NCBI GenBank assembly: GCA_946811695.1
Contig: OX328125.1
Span: forward strand, 100,158,143 to 100,222,142
From: Gonocerus acuteangulatus
Lineage: Eukaryota > Arthropoda > Insecta > Hemiptera > Coreidae
Reading direction: 5' to 3'
Length of the DNA: 64,000 nt
Shown: positions 53,017-64,000 of the stretch, in pieces
Layout of the letters: the number at the start of each line of letters is the position of its first letter
Position numbering within the stretch: position 1 is the stretch's first letter
Program-made: the position numbers and the translations under genes
Notes under the pieces: generated by a model
What the model was told of the DNA's origin: nothing
What the model saw: only the letters and a program-made list of their open reading frames with translations
The model's database searches: none

Positions 53017-54115
53017 TTTATACCATTTAAGACGATGTATCGTCTTAAACATTCGTTCTATACTAAAATATTACAACAGTTTATGAATTATTGTAATACT
53101 GTGAGTCTTGTATTTAGATATTTATACCATTTAAGACTGTACATTCGTTCTATACTAAAATATTACAACAGTTTATGAATTATTGTAATACTGTGAGTCT
53201 TGTATTTAGATATTTATACCATTTAAGACTGTACATTCGTTCTATACTAAAATATTACAACAGTTTATGAATTATTGTAATTCTGTGAGTCTTGTATTTA
53301 GATATTTATACCATTTAAGACTATACATTCGTTCTATACTAAAATATTACAACAGTTTATGAATTATTGTAATACTGTGAGTCTTGTATTTAGATATTTA
53401 TACCATTTAAGACTATACATTCGTTCTATACTAAAATATTACAACAGTTTATGAATTATTGTGAGTCTTGTATTTAGTTATTTATACCATTTAAGACTAT
53501 ACATTCGTTTTATACTAAAATATTACAACAGTTTATGAATTATTGTGAGTCTTGTATTTAGATATTTATACCATTTAAGACTATACATTCGTTCTATACT
53601 AAAATATTACAACAGTTTATGAATTATTGTAATATTGTGAGTCTTGTATTTAGATATTTATACCATTTAAGACTATACATTCGTTCTATACTAAAATATT
53701 ACAACAGTTTATGAATTATTGTAATACTGTGAGTCTTTTATTTAGATATTTATACCATTTAAGACTATACATTCGTTCTATACTAAAATATTACAACAGT
53801 TTATGAATTATTGTAATATTGTGAGTCTTGTATTTAGATATTTATACCATTTAAGACTATACATTCGTTCTATACTAAAATATTACAACAGTTTATGAAT
53901 TATTGTAATACTGTGAGTCTTATATTTAGATATTTATACCATTTAAGACTATACATTCGTTCTATACTAAAATATTACAACAGTTTATGAATTATTGTAA
54001 TACTGTGAGTCTTGTATTTAGATATTTATACCATTTAAGACTATACATTCGTTCTATACTAAAATGTTACAACAGTTTATGAATTATTGTAATTTTGTGT
54101 GTCTTGTATTTAGAT
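53017..54115 (+). repeat. 92-bp tandem array, about 12 copies
   Basis: Unit includes tttataccatttaagactat, acattcgttctatactaaaa, attacaacagtttatgaatt and gtgagtcttgtatttagata. Two units lack about 10 bp (gaattattgtgagtc), and the first is 12 bp longer. Closed in all frames. Confidence 0.97.
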
Positions 54116-54116
54116 A

Positions 54117-54312
54117 TATAATTAACTGTATAATTGTATGAATTATTGTAATATGGTATTTCCTTATAATTTGACGTATAATGAATTGCTAACCAATGTG
54201 TAAATTTCTATCTGTACATTTGGATGAAAATATGTAAACTTTAATTACATGTATATATGTAATATTGTTCTCAGCGACTCGCTTTATTTGCGGATGCTCA
54301 TAAATAAATTAA
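54117..54312 (+). mobile_element. LINE-type 3' end
   Basis: AT-rich 3' UTR-like sequence ending gcggatgctcataaataaat, the same end as the inverse at 23380-23410. No coding part. The 92-bp array lies directly upstream and may be part of the same element. Confidence 0.6.
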
Positions 54313-54610
54313 TCGAGAATTTCGCTCCAAAACCATGGCCCGGTGGAAGGGTTCTTTAACGGAATTGATATTTCAAATCACCCAAAGGAGGAGTTTCATT
54401 TTTTCAAACAAATATTAACTATATTTATTCGAAGCTGACTAGGCATGGAACATTATGGAAAAGCGTTACGATGACGCAGTTCCTGCAAGTAGGAATCGTT
54501 TGCATATATTAAAATTTGGTTTAAGCCAATGATTTAGGTAATGTTGAGACCATAAACCGAAACATATACTATTCCTATGTGATATCCTAGCTCTAATCTA
54601 AGGTCACCAC

Positions 54611-54613
<3 letters not shown>
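54313..54613. other. Unassigned stretch with a repeat H core
   Basis: The inverse H core gttacgatgacgcagttcct lies at about 54466-54485. Otherwise nothing recognised. Confidence 0.45.

Positions 54614-54645
<32 letters not shown>
54614..54645 (+). repeat. (GA)n microsatellite
   Basis: About 14 GA units. Confidence 0.95.
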
Positions 54646-54646
<1 letters not shown>

Positions 54647-54919
54647 CAGACTGGTGCCTCTTCTAAATTACATTCTCTGTCCTAATTAGAGACAACTAGG
54701 CACCAGCAGGGGGTAGACAGGCACCTAACAATCCCTTCTAGTAGCTGTGTCTGTCAGTCTTCTTATAGTCTTCTACAACTAGATTCTACATCAGATATTC
54801 TTTTCATAGAAAATTCGCACTAAATAGCAGGATTTTTACATACTATTACACTTAAGCACTGTTTATACATTATACAATAAACTACACACATAATGCACTA
54901 AAAACAAACATTCGTGTCT

Positions 54920-55110
54920 ACAGGGTGTCCCGTGTATTAGGCCCAAAATTGAAATATCGTTTAAACCGTTATATAAATCCCAAAACCATAATACCAATGA
55001 CTCTTTATGTATGAAAAGTTTTAACGGATAAGCGCGCGTTCAAGTGTTGTATTTTCCACTTCACCCCAAATTTTTAGCAAATTTTTAAAAACTACTCAAA
55101 AAAAAAAAAA
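54920..55110 (+). mobile_element. Possible single transposon end
   Basis: Begins acagggtgtcccgtgtatta, similar in style to terminal repeats that start cagggtg, but no matching inverse end was found. Confidence 0.3.
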
Positions 55111-55241
55111 ACATATGTAGGTATTTCTATTATTATTATTTTTTTTTTGCTTAGTATTTAGCGATACAATGGCGGCCAAATCTGTACCTATTTTCAATGT
55201 TACGACGTCTACCACCCTCAAACTTCTCTTTTTTAGTATAA

Positions 55242-55685
55242 TAATTGTAGTTTACTTTAGAAATTCAATAAAAGATATTTTACATACAGAGCTATCATAG
55301 CAACTACTTTCATATATTTATATAAGTGCAATTTATACATATTTATATAAGTATACTATATTTATATAAGTATACTATATTTATATAAGTACACTATATT
55401 TATGTGCGTGTGAATCTGGTTCTTATCTCCATGCAATTTTATAGCAACAATAATTTCTCTTTTTATTACTATAATAATTGCAGTTTACTTCAGAAATTCA
55501 ATAAAAGATATTTTACATACCGAGCTATCATAGCAACTACTTTCATATATTTATATAAGTGCAATTTATATATATTTATATATGTATACTATATTTATAT
55601 AAGTGCAAATATATTTATGTGTGTGTGAATCTGGTTCTTATATCCATGCAATTTTATAGCAACAATAATTTCTCTTTTTTTCCAA
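55242..55685 (+). repeat. Tandem duplication, two units of about 225 bp
   Basis: Both units have agaaattcaataaaagatat, gagctatcatagcaactact and gtgtgaatctggttcttat, with different numbers of tatatttatataagt subunits. Confidence 0.9.
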
Positions 55686-55689
55686 AGTT

Positions 55690-55939
55690 AGATTCTCACA
55701 AATACAACTTTAGAAACACAACTCTATCTCAAACACACAATACTGAAGACACTCTCCATCCTAACATTAATCTTGCACAATTAAACACAACAAGGGCGGA
55801 GATGACCAAGCAGTTTTCTGTCCTTAAACTACCAACCCAACCCAACTACTTCAAGAAAGTCATGTTTCAGAGGGTGGCAGACGTCAAATCTGCTGATTCG
55901 TTGCCCAGTAATAATTTTCTTTTATATTGCACTTGGTAA
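55690..55939 (+). CDS. Unrecognised open frame, possible exon
   Basis: An 80-residue stretch reads through without repeats: LDSHKYNFRNTTLSQTHNTE at the start and FKKVMFQRVADVKSADSLPS near the end, then CTW and a stop. A pyrimidine run with tttttttccaaag precedes it and could act as an acceptor; ccca|gtaata could be a donor. The composition is more protein-like than neighbouring frames. I recognise no domain. It might be a fragment of a transposon or of a host gene. Confidence 0.22.
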
Positions 55940-56139
55940 TTTTGGTGGGCATCTAAAGAGAAAAGTCTTGTAAATATAAACTAAATAAGTGCATCTGAAA
56001 GAGGGGTTTTCTTCTACCGCTATTGCCGCTGCATCAGGTGTCTCCGTTTATATGACTGCAGAATATTCCCTTTATACTTCTGGACGCATTTATTATTAAC
56101 CCTTTCTGGACGGCGGGCTTCTGCAGCAGCCAGTACAAA

Positions 56140-56215
56140 GCCGTGACTGGCTGACGGTGGGCTTCTCCAGCAGAAAGCCGTGACTGGCCGACGGTGGGCT
56201 TCTGTAGAAGCCACC
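56140..56215. repeat. Short tandem duplication, about 38 bp
   Basis: gccgtgactggctgacggtg then ggcttct, repeated as gccgtgactggccgacggtg with ggcttct. Gives Pro/Ala-rich minus-strand frames that are not genes. Confidence 0.85.
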
Positions 56216-56239
56216 TCACTCTATATCGTATAAGGACGG

Positions 56240-56372
56240 CCGCTTCTTTTCTTTTGTTGTATTTAGTTCTATAAGTTTGTATTTTTCTATAAATCGGTAT
56301 TAGTTGTATTTTAAAAAGAGCAAATCGCCGTCGTTGCGATGCTCAAAAATTAAATTAAAAATAAATAAGGAC
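56240..56372 (+). mobile_element. LINE-type 3' end
   Basis: gagcaaatcgccgtcgttgc, gatgctc and (AAAT)n, as at 2445 and 12005. Confidence 0.65.
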
Positions 56373-57402
56373 CGCGGGCTTCTCTAGTTCTTTTAGAATA
56401 TTAGTCAGATTTCTTAGTAGACGTGTTTGAGAATTCTCGGAAGATGATAAATCGCAGCCCAGTCCTTCCTCAGCTCCAGGAAGTAATATTGAAGAGCATT
56501 CTAGGATTTCGACGAAGACGATAGGCTTATTCCGAAGCGTAAACAATGTAATTTGCTGAGGCAGCATCGCAGTTTCCAGGGATATATATTTTCTATCAGT
56601 AGTACTAAGGTGTTACGTGGAAAGGTTTCTGTACTAATTAAAGAATATATATATATATACATATTACTAATACGAGAATGTAAATCTAAAAAAAAAAACA
56701 AGACAATTGTCGAGCGGGCTTGGAAGGGAGCTAGCTAGTAGCCGTTAGGAGGGACAGGCAGGTTTCGGGAGGGTCCCGTCACCGGGTACCCTCGCTCATA
56801 CGACTGCTGCCGTCTCTATAGGGTTAATCAAAATCAATAAACAAGAATTTTAATTTTTTTTAAATTATTAAGTAGTACGTCGCATGTACAACATGTACAT
56901 AAAAAAGTTGAGTCAACTTACCATTACAAATATCATATTTATATTTCTCGATTCTTTTGTCCATACGCCATAACTTCCTAAATACTTAATCAATTTCCAT
57001 AAATGAAGCATCATTTTAAAGCTTCTCTCAAAAACTACACAGAACAAATATATACATTACTGATATTTCAGTAGTTTTTCCAAAATTTCAAATCCTCTAT
57101 CGAGAATATCAAGATATACTGAAATGATTTCGACTAGATGCATCTATTATCTCATTCCACATTTAATTTTCGACATAAAATATTGATTTAAGGTATTCGA
57201 TCTGCTGATTTATTTATAAGATGAATTAAGTGAATCAAAACTGGAATTTATATACACTTTTCCAACACAAGTCCCTGCTTTCTCCGATAACAAACCCGGC
57301 GATCAAATCAGATTATTCATTTTAAAGAAATTATACACATAAAATTATACTATTTCATGGCTGCTCTCAACTCCTCTCTACTTTGATATCAACTAGGTAC
57401 TG
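56373..57402. other. Unassigned stretch
   Basis: Contains a short (TA)n at 56645-56660 and an A-run near 56690. No supported gene. Confidence 0.4.
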
Positions 57403-57564
57403 GGGTCTCCCGTGGTCTAATGGCTAGCGCCTTAGATTCATAAGTGGGAGATGGTGGGTTCTATTCCCAACCTCCGGCAGGAATTTTATCATCCCACGGC
57501 TCGCTGGTAAAATTCCTCGCTGCACCCTGGATGTCGGCGCTAATGACCTACATGTAGATGCGCC

Positions 57565-57634
<70 letters not shown>
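57403..57634 (+). mobile_element. tRNA-derived SINE, family B, copy 3
   Basis: Full-length copy: ggggtctcccgtggtctaat head, box-B-like gggttctattccc (one change from ttcgattcc), body with gctggtaaaattcctcgctg and a poly(A) run of nearly 70. Target duplication aactaggtactg at 57391-57402 and 57633-57644. Confidence 0.93.
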
Positions 57635-57636
<2 letters not shown>

Positions 57637-57644
57637 AGGTACTG

Positions 57645-59139
57645 TCCACATTCCTACGCAATTTGGCCTGAAGGTAACTTTTTAATAGAACTTTTACAAA
57701 TAATTTAGTGATTCTGGCCACAATTATTGCTTTACATTTCTTGAGGATGCTTCGCACAGGTTAATTAGTGTTTATATTATAATATTATAAAACTAATTAC
57801 ATGGAAAAATTAGTAATTTGTGCCCAGTGCACAGTAGGGCTAGTAACAGCCCTTTCCGTTCTCTAAGAAAATGCTCTGAGTGCGAAGCACGAATATATTC
57901 GTGCAGCCGGGACATTCATCAGAGTGCGACCCACGAATATATTCGTTTTCATATTCTTTCTATAATCTCTGCTTCCAGAAAGCCCAGAGATCTCTTGTAT
58001 CACGCTGTACAACTAGTCTAGTTACTTAGCTATCCGTTAGATAGCAGAAGAATGTCTTTACGTGTGTTTTTCCCGGTTTTATTGTGAGTGGAAGCTAACT
58101 TTAGCTCGAACGGAGTGTCCTAGACCACCTAATGGGTCGATTATCACCTATTCAGACTGTACCAAGGCGGCTACCTGCAGGGGTTGGGTTGTTATTTCTA
58201 TTGTTTGCAGACACTTTACTAAAATTTGCCAAACCTTTTCCCACCTTTAGGCTAAATTAGGTGTGGGGAAATATGACCCTAACAAATATTTCTCAGTACT
58301 AGTTTTGGTTTATTATTTATTTTTATATTTATTATTAATATTTTTGCTATATACCTACTATTTATTTCTAATTCATTACTTTATTATTATATTACTATTT
58401 ACTAATATACTACCTATTATAAAAAAATTTGTTTTAAAATAAATACAAAACACTAATTTTAAAAAAGTGTAGTTTTTTTTTCTCCAGCAAGTAATTATTG
58501 GACATAAACAGTTTTATGAGTTGCATATAAAAATAAAATGATTAGTTTTTAGTAAAAAAAAAGACCCAGTTATTTACTAAATAATTACTTATTGTACATA
58601 ACAGATTGTAAATTATCAATAAAGATCAATCAATATTTTTTTAAAAAATTTCTAAATAAATTGAAGTATCATAACAAAGAAATAAATCATAAAATGGGTA
58701 AAATGAAGAGAAGAGAAAGTGTTTTCATGAATATTTTGATAAAAGGGTGCATTCATACTAACAGGGCTAATGGTGCTAAATTTAAAACTAAAATACTTCG
58801 GTAACTATTGAAATATTATTTTAGAAACTGTTTATTTATTAATTTTCTTCGCAACTTGCAGGATAAGAATAATAAGAAACTTGTTATAATAATTGAAAAG
58901 GTCACACTAAAGTACACACAATTAATGAAATTAGCATCTTAAATTACAACAAAACAAGCAATTTTGCATGTCCCCTGTTATATATCTACGTAATAAGAGC
59001 GACCCAAGGCGGGAGTATAGTCTTGTTCCAAACCAAAGTCGCACGCGGAGGGTGGAAAATAGGCTAGCACTGGGGGCAGGATCGGCTCTCAGAGCTCGTA
59101 GCACCCGGCGGTCGGTCCCTCTCAGATCGGCTAGCATTC
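57645..59139. other. Unassigned stretch with small palindromes
   Basis: The 16-bp palindrome cacgaatatattcgtg lies at about 57888-57903, with a near copy at about 57932. The rest, including several 60-70-residue frames, has no recognised motif. Confidence 0.4.
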
Positions 59140-59845
59140 TAAGGCTGAGCTTACACGGGCGAGAAATTGCGCGAGTTTTCTGTCCGACAGAGAAAATTGC
59201 ATGTGTAAACGGCCTGGAGAGCAGTGTCGCAACTACTCGCGCAACTCATGTCGCGAGCTTGCTGTGGGAGTGTCTGACACTTCAACTTGCTCGTCTAAAC
59301 ATAACACTCAGCTCTAGGAATTTCTCACACTCGCACTGTCGCCCGATCAAACAGTGGGAGATATTTTCCGACACTTTTGTGCAAGTTGGCATATCGAGTG
59401 GTTGAGTATTGGACTATTACCGTGGAAGGAATTGGGTTGTTTTCGAGTATTTCTGTCGTTCATATTAGACTTTATTTTTATTGTTTATTAGACAGCATTT
59501 TTTTTTTTTAGTTTAGTAATGTTTGTGTTACTTTTATTAATTAAAGGAAGGGGTTGAGATATTTATTACTTGTATCGTTACTTTTAATTAAAAAAATAGT
59601 TTCCAATAAATTAAACTCATTACTTACCAGAGGAAAAAACGAAGAGTAACCTTTAAGCGCTCACTAGCTGTTATAGATTTTCTCATATTGGTATCCTGTT
59701 TTTGTATTTTAGGTGCAACATAACGTAAATCTACTATGATTACAAACGCGGCAGCATTTCAGCGCGGTTCATTCCTCCCTGCATAGGGAGGAACCCCACC
59801 CATGAGGCAATCCGAAAGTCTCGACTAGAAAATTAAACGTTTCAG

Positions 59846-59854
<9 letters not shown>

Positions 59855-59900
<46 letters not shown>
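59855..59900. repeat. (TA)n microsatellite at LINE 5' junction
   Basis: TA run immediately before the LINE sequence. Confidence 0.95.
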
Positions 59901-61076
59901 CCACCCTAATTTCTTCATTAACAACAGTAAAATAGATATTGTAAAACAATATAACTATCTTGGAGTTAATTTCTCGTCAACTGGCAAACACACTAAATGC
60001 TCAGACAACTAAAGCCAATCATGCCATAGCCGCGATGAAGAAGATATTGTTCAACGCTAAATCGGACTCCTGGGACACTAAAAAAGCACTTCTCCATACA
60101 GTTATCAATTCCGTATTCCTCTACTCCTCAGAACTATGGGGCTTATGGTACTTTGACCAAATTCAGACAATAGCTTCCAAATATTACAAATCAATCTTAA
60201 ATCTATCCCAATCTACACCCCACAGTTTTATCCGTACAGAATCTAATGACTACGCTATATCAACACAGGCAGCACAGAGAATCGCAGGCTGGTGGATGAA
60301 ACTACTCGGCATGGATGACACACGATACCCAAAATTATGCTACCAGAAATTACTCCTCCTGGACTCAAAACTGACCAATCTTTCTTCGCAAAACTGGGTA
60401 ACGAAGTTAAAATATTTTCTTTTGAAGTATGAAATAACAGACCAAATCACAGCTCAAACCCCAAATTTCAAATTACTCAAAGAAATAGCGCCAAAATTAA
60501 AAGCAAACCTGATTAAAGATGACCTAGACCATATCAACACAACCTCCTACAGTACCATATATAGTGCAATTCATACCTACAACAGCTACCTTCTAATAAA
60601 TATGAACATAAATAGACAAAGAATCATAAGTCAACTAAGATTAGCGAACAAGAAGACACTTTACCTCAGCATCCGTCGTCAAAGATACAAAATAGAAACG
60701 AACAAAATATGCACCAACTTGGAGGAAGAAGACTTGGAGCATCTGCTGTGGCGATGTCCTGAATACTCCAATCTCAGAAATACTCTGAAACCCATTATTG
60801 ATGAACACACCAACAACTCTGCAACATATTATTTCCTGACCACCTCTAACATCACCGATATAAACGCCTTTTGCATTTACTTGGAGGATGTAATGAAGAA
60901 AAGAGGCAACCACAGCGTGTAGTAAACGAACCGAAATATCAGTTCTTAATTATTCTGTATTATAAAAGCTTATTTTATTTACTTGTTCTATAAGAGTCTA
61001 CTCTAATTTAATTTTCATGAATTGTATATATTTACCCCGATCATATTTGTAAGGACAATGTTCAATTACAAATAAA

Positions 61077-61107
<31 letters not shown>
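59901..61107 (+). mobile_element. 5'-truncated LINE with (ATT)n tail
   Basis: Starts within reverse-transcriptase sequence and ends in a 3' UTR followed by aataaat and (ATT)n at 61077-61107. TA and GT runs follow to 61165. Inserted into repeat E. Confidence 0.88.
59902..60922 (+). pseudogene. LINE reverse transcriptase C-terminal half
   Basis: The first frame reads HPNFFINNSKIDIVKQYNYL then GVNFSSTGK; YNYLGV is the conserved motif near the end of the reverse-transcriptase core in non-LTR elements. A frameshift between about 59985 and 60005 moves to the long frame, which runs to the stop at 60920-60922: ANHAIAAMKKILFN, LLHTVINSVFLYSSELWG, and near the end ICTNLEEEDLEHLLWRCPEY. That last segment is a C-x9-H-x4-C zinc-binding remnant. 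The frame is about 315 residues without a stop, so the copy is fairly young. The YADD catalytic motif and endonuclease are lost by 5' truncation. Clade uncertain. Confidence 0.88.
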
Positions 61108-61164
<57 letters not shown>

Positions 61165-61737
61165 TTTGTCTCGCTCTCTCACAGCCTCAGAAATGGTCCA
61201 ATTTCAATAAATTTTGGTAAGAAAATCTTTCGTCTAATTTGAAAGGTCAAGATCGTCCATTCTTTAAACCATTTTTAAGGCGATATCTGTTTCCGAGAAA
61301 ATTAGAAAAATAGTTGATGAATAATGTTTTTGGTTAGGGTACTTAGGATCATGGGATTCAGTTGAAATATTATCTGCATGTTCGAAATTCATCCAAGCTA
61401 ATATGTTTAAATTTTGATTACGTTCGATGTTAAAGAAGGAAAAGAATAAAATATTGTATTAACAGACATGAAACGTTTTGGGAACTTCGTATATTTTCCT
61501 TAATATCTCGAAAACGGCTGGAAAATCGTGGTAAGCAGAAGGTTACCATTTGAAAGCTTACTAAATTTTCTACAAAACAAGGTTCTGAATAAGTTTTGAT
61601 TTGGCGATGTCAATCGGAGACTTCAAACGTTTGTTTTGTTCTTTTGAACGGGGTTTTGTTGTTGTTTAACTTACTTTTTAATTGGTAGTATTCGATATCT
61701 TTAAGTTACATTTATTTGTTAAATTTTGTTGAAAGAT

Positions 61738-61936
61738 TTTAGGTCCAACATGTGAAGTAAATCTTGGAACTCTACAGCAGACATCCGTATGAAATTCCTA
61801 AATGGTTGATAATCTTCCTTTCTCAACTCATTGGCTAAATTTATAAAGGCCCCTAAATCGTATCTTCTCCTAATCCATTCTCCCCCAGATACCCAGATAC
61901 TCTTCTTCTTCTTCTATTCCCGTCCTTTTGATCGAA
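61738..61936 (-). pseudogene. Harbinger transposase (nuclease) N-terminal fragment
   Basis: The minus strand reads WVSGGEWIRRRYDLGAFINL, then ANELRKEDYQPFRNFIRMSA and FQDLLHMLD. It matches the N-terminal segment of Harbinger-type nucleases: a basic W-V-x stretch, G-x-F/Y-x-x-L-x-x-ELR, F-x-x-F-RMS, F-x-x-LL. An acidic Glu-rich run precedes it. The frame ends at a stop soon after HMLDLKSF. The catalytic DDE part is not seen, so it is a dead remnant, well placed inside Harbinger-type ends. Confidence 0.75.
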
Positions 61937-62245
61937 TCCAATAATCTATTATCACAAGCGCGGCAGCATTTTTAACACGTCTACTCGGCGGCATGGCGAG
62001 AAACAAACTGAAAATTGACTTGGAATGAGCTCCTTACGCGAGTTGAAATTGCATCAAACGGTGTCACAATGTAAACGGATTTTTAGCTCTCAGATGCAAC
62101 AAGTTGCGACATTGACTCGCGCGAGAGCTCGCGGGACAGCTTGCGTTCAAGTGTCGGGTAAAATTGCATCTAAGTGTTTACACGACGGGACAGAACTTGC
62201 GCAAGTACTGTCGCAAGTTTTCTCGCCCGTGTAAACGCAGCCTAA

Positions 62246-62388
62246 GGGCTAGAGTATTGCTTCTGGTGTAATTTTAGAGCCAATCCAGTACTCTATGCAA
62301 CTACATCATAAGAAATTTCACAAGTTGCGACATAAGTGTTTACATACATATTATTTATTATAATTGCAATTTTAACGTCCATTTATTA
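62246..62388. other. Short unassigned stretch
   Basis: Nothing recognised between the Harbinger-like end and repeat D. Confidence 0.4.
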
Positions 62389-62389
62389 T

Positions 62390-62525
62390 TAACAACGAAT
62401 TTTAGGACGGGATCTATAGGTTACCACCCTTTTCTAGTCAGGATATGGTTGATGCCTATCTTTTTTTTTTTAAAGAAAACCCACCACCCTTAGCGGAAAT
62501 TGACCCCACGACCTTAGGAATGAAA
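62390..62525 (-). repeat. Dispersed repeat D, copy 2
   Basis: Inverse of 4425-4600: ttttaacgtccatttattat, ttaggacgggatctatagg and ttaccacccttttctag. Confidence 0.65.
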
Positions 62526-62528
62526 TCA

Positions 62529-63127
62529 TCTATATATATAAAAATCACGTGTCTGTCTGTTTGTCTGTTTGTTCCTTATACAAATCTACACCGTTTGACC
62601 GATTTTGACCAAACTTGGCACACAGGTAGGTCTTGATGCGGGAAATCTCCTAGGCTAGGTCAAAATAGTCAAATTTTTAAATTTGGTCAAAAGGTCAAAA
62701 GTTGTGTTCAAGAAAAAATGGCTACACTGAACAATTCAGATTCTGACAGCCATTTTGAATACTGTCTCAAATTTATTTGTTGATGTTCTTGGTAATTAAA
62801 GTAACTCGAACTCATTGATGACTTTACATCATTATAGAATCATATAATGCAATGGTTTTATCAACAGCCACTGTCTATCTAAGGAGCGGTCGCCTTTCTT
62901 TGATAAGTGCTATCTACTCGCAGGCTGTGGTGCTGGCCTCTGTCGGCTGTTTTATGAATGGCTGTGGTGCTGGACTCTGCCGGCTGCTTTATGAATTACT
63001 CGTCAGATATAAACAAATTCACACCGTTTGACAGATTTTGACGTAACTGGGTATACAGGTAGATCTTGATACGGGGAGGGTCATAGGCAGAAAGTAGGGG
63101 TAGCATGGCACGCCGGGGAACAGCTAG
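62529..63127 (-). repeat. Dispersed repeat A, copy 6 (long form)
   Basis: Inverse copy from tatataaaaatcacgtgtct to the start cggggaacagctag. It includes the extra block shared with copy 1 (gacagccattttgaatact, ttgatgactttacatcat) and a short duplication (ggctgtggtgctgg, twice, near 62925 and 62960). Confidence 0.85.
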
Positions 63128-63680
63128 TTACAAAATATAAAAGATACAAATACTAATAATATTCATTTTCTTTGTTTTATTTATATAGGCTATTTTAAGC
63201 AAATTATTCAAGAATGCAGCATACACTATCCGCCTTCTAGAGGGCTGTGCTTAGTCATGCAGCTCCTGAGTGACGCACTGTTAATCAGAATGGAACATCC
63301 ACAACCACTGGCTCATTGAATGAATGGCGCAGCCGTGATATTTATGAATGGAAAGTACTTTAGGGTACTTAGCGTATCTAGATACCCTGCTAATGAGAGT
63401 CATGCATAGATCAGGGATGACAGATGGCTTTACAGCTTATTTGCAGTCAGCTGATTTACTCCCATCCGATAAACCTCAATGAAGTTTAGGTGACGGTTGA
63501 GTTCCCCGATGGAGTTTGGGATTGTTATTCACCTCAGTGGAAATGTTTGGGACCTCGCACTATTTGCATTGTCCGATATTCCGAGGTGCCTTCATAGAAG
63601 TGCAAATCCCTACGAAAATTTACAACAGCTGGCTTACAGAAATTTCCCCGCGTTTACATCTAATCTTAATTTGCGGTATC
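63128..63680. other. Unassigned stretch
   Basis: Two overlapping frames (63497-63685, 63516-63791) have no recognised motif. Confidence 0.4.
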
Positions 63681-63684
63681 TTTA

Positions 63685-64000
63685 AAAGCCCGAAGCCGCA
63701 GGAGCTGCGTCATCAGAGCGCGTTTCCATTCTTATTTCAAGTGACATTTCCAAAGCTTATAACAGCAAAAAAAAATCAATACTGTTTTTAGTAAAAAATG
63801 TCAACAACTACTCGACAACATCTCGAAGAAAAGCATTATTTTATTCAAATTCGGTTCTGAATACCCAAACTGGAAATTAGTAGGGGAAGGTAGTTGCATC
63901 GACTTTTCTCGCAAACGGTAACAGATATCCCTTTAATAATGGGTTCATTTGTTTTTCTACCTTAGAAATCCTATGAAATCAAAATACCTGCAGATGTTGA
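63685..64000 (+). repeat. Repeats H and G, window edge
   Basis: gcaggagctgcgtcatcaga is the H core; from about 63855 the text follows repeat G (aaattcggttctgaatacc, gatatccctttaataatggg). Continues past the window. Confidence 0.55.

Larger units (their letters stand above)
59755..61690 (+). repeat. Dispersed repeat E, copy 3, interrupted by a LINE
   Basis: The left part (59755-59855) has the tccctgcatagggaggaacc hairpin and ctcgactagaaaattaaacg. The right part from 61165 has aaatggtccaatttcaataa and the rest of the body, as in copy 2. The break falls in the (TA)n tract that copy 2 carries at 45037-45050. Confidence 0.75.
59143..62242. mobile_element. PIF/Harbinger-like transposon, 3.1 kb, with nested insertions
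   Basis: Left end ggctgagcttacacgggcga and right end, inverted, ggctgcgtttacacgggcga. TAA on both sides (59140-59142, 62243-62245) is the usual Harbinger target duplication. A piece of Harbinger nuclease lies near the right end on the minus strand. The interior is largely replaced by repeat E (59755-61690), itself split by a LINE. Confidence 0.85.

Noticed and set aside
57424..57651. Poly-Phe frame, minus strand
   Set aside because: Translation of the SINE poly(A) tail.
58968..59405. 145-residue plus-strand frame
   Set aside because: It crosses the Harbinger-like left terminus, so it cannot be one ancient gene; composition follows the terminal repeat.

Overview
The window is AT-rich invertebrate nuclear DNA, almost certainly from an insect with a large, transposon-loaded genome. 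Reasons: short spliced coding sequence in a sea of non-coding DNA, tRNA- and 5S-derived SINE-like repeats, non-LTR retrotransposon tails, long-inverted-repeat DNA transposons, (TA)n and (GA)n microsatellites, and a receptor exon of insect type. I cannot name the species. There is no bacterial or viral gene order, no operon and no CRISPR array.

Only one stretch looks like a host gene: a 141-bp exon at 15807-15947 (minus strand) with good splice sites, encoding part of the ligand-binding domain of a metabotropic-glutamate-receptor-like class C GPCR. No neighbouring exon of that gene is visible, so I infer that most or all of the rest is intron of this gene, perhaps with flanking DNA.

Layout. 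1-7.1 kb: dispersed repeat A copies, a tRNA-derived SINE, a 41-bp tandem array running into a Penelope-like hammerhead tail, and a 59-bp tandem array. 7.7-12.1 kb: a 2-kb long-TIR transposon, a decayed Tigger/pogo transposon, a retroelement integrase tail and a LINE 3' end with a foldback 5' end. 12.5-14.5 kb: two head-to-tail copies of repeat B. 15-16.3 kb: a large palindrome, the receptor exon and a (GT)(GA) tract. 17-26.5 kb: long-TIR elements, an RTE-like LINE split by a second insertion, a 5S-rRNA-like repeat and a palindrome of palindromes. 27.5-28.8 kb: a diverged direct duplication and a poly(A) SINE. 29.7-31.6 kb: a 1.9-kb inverted-repeat transposon. 32.1-35.3 kb: a 106-bp satellite with a seven-unit higher-order duplication. 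36-47 kb: more SINEs, LINE ends, a mariner remnant, a Penelope-like foldback element and dispersed families C and E. 47.6-57.6 kb: repeat A, long (GA)n tracts, LINE ends, a 92-bp tandem array and a SINE. 59.1-62.2 kb: a Harbinger-like transposon holding a repeat that itself holds a LINE. 62.5-64 kb: another repeat A.

The mobile elements interact by nesting. Several insertions can be ordered in time from target-site duplications and from reading frames that resume across an insertion. The most interesting signal is a set of hammerhead-ribozyme-like cores tied to Penelope-like element ends, most with the short palindromic stem III (ACGT or ACATGT) expected for that class. All identifications come from reading the sequence; no database search was possible.
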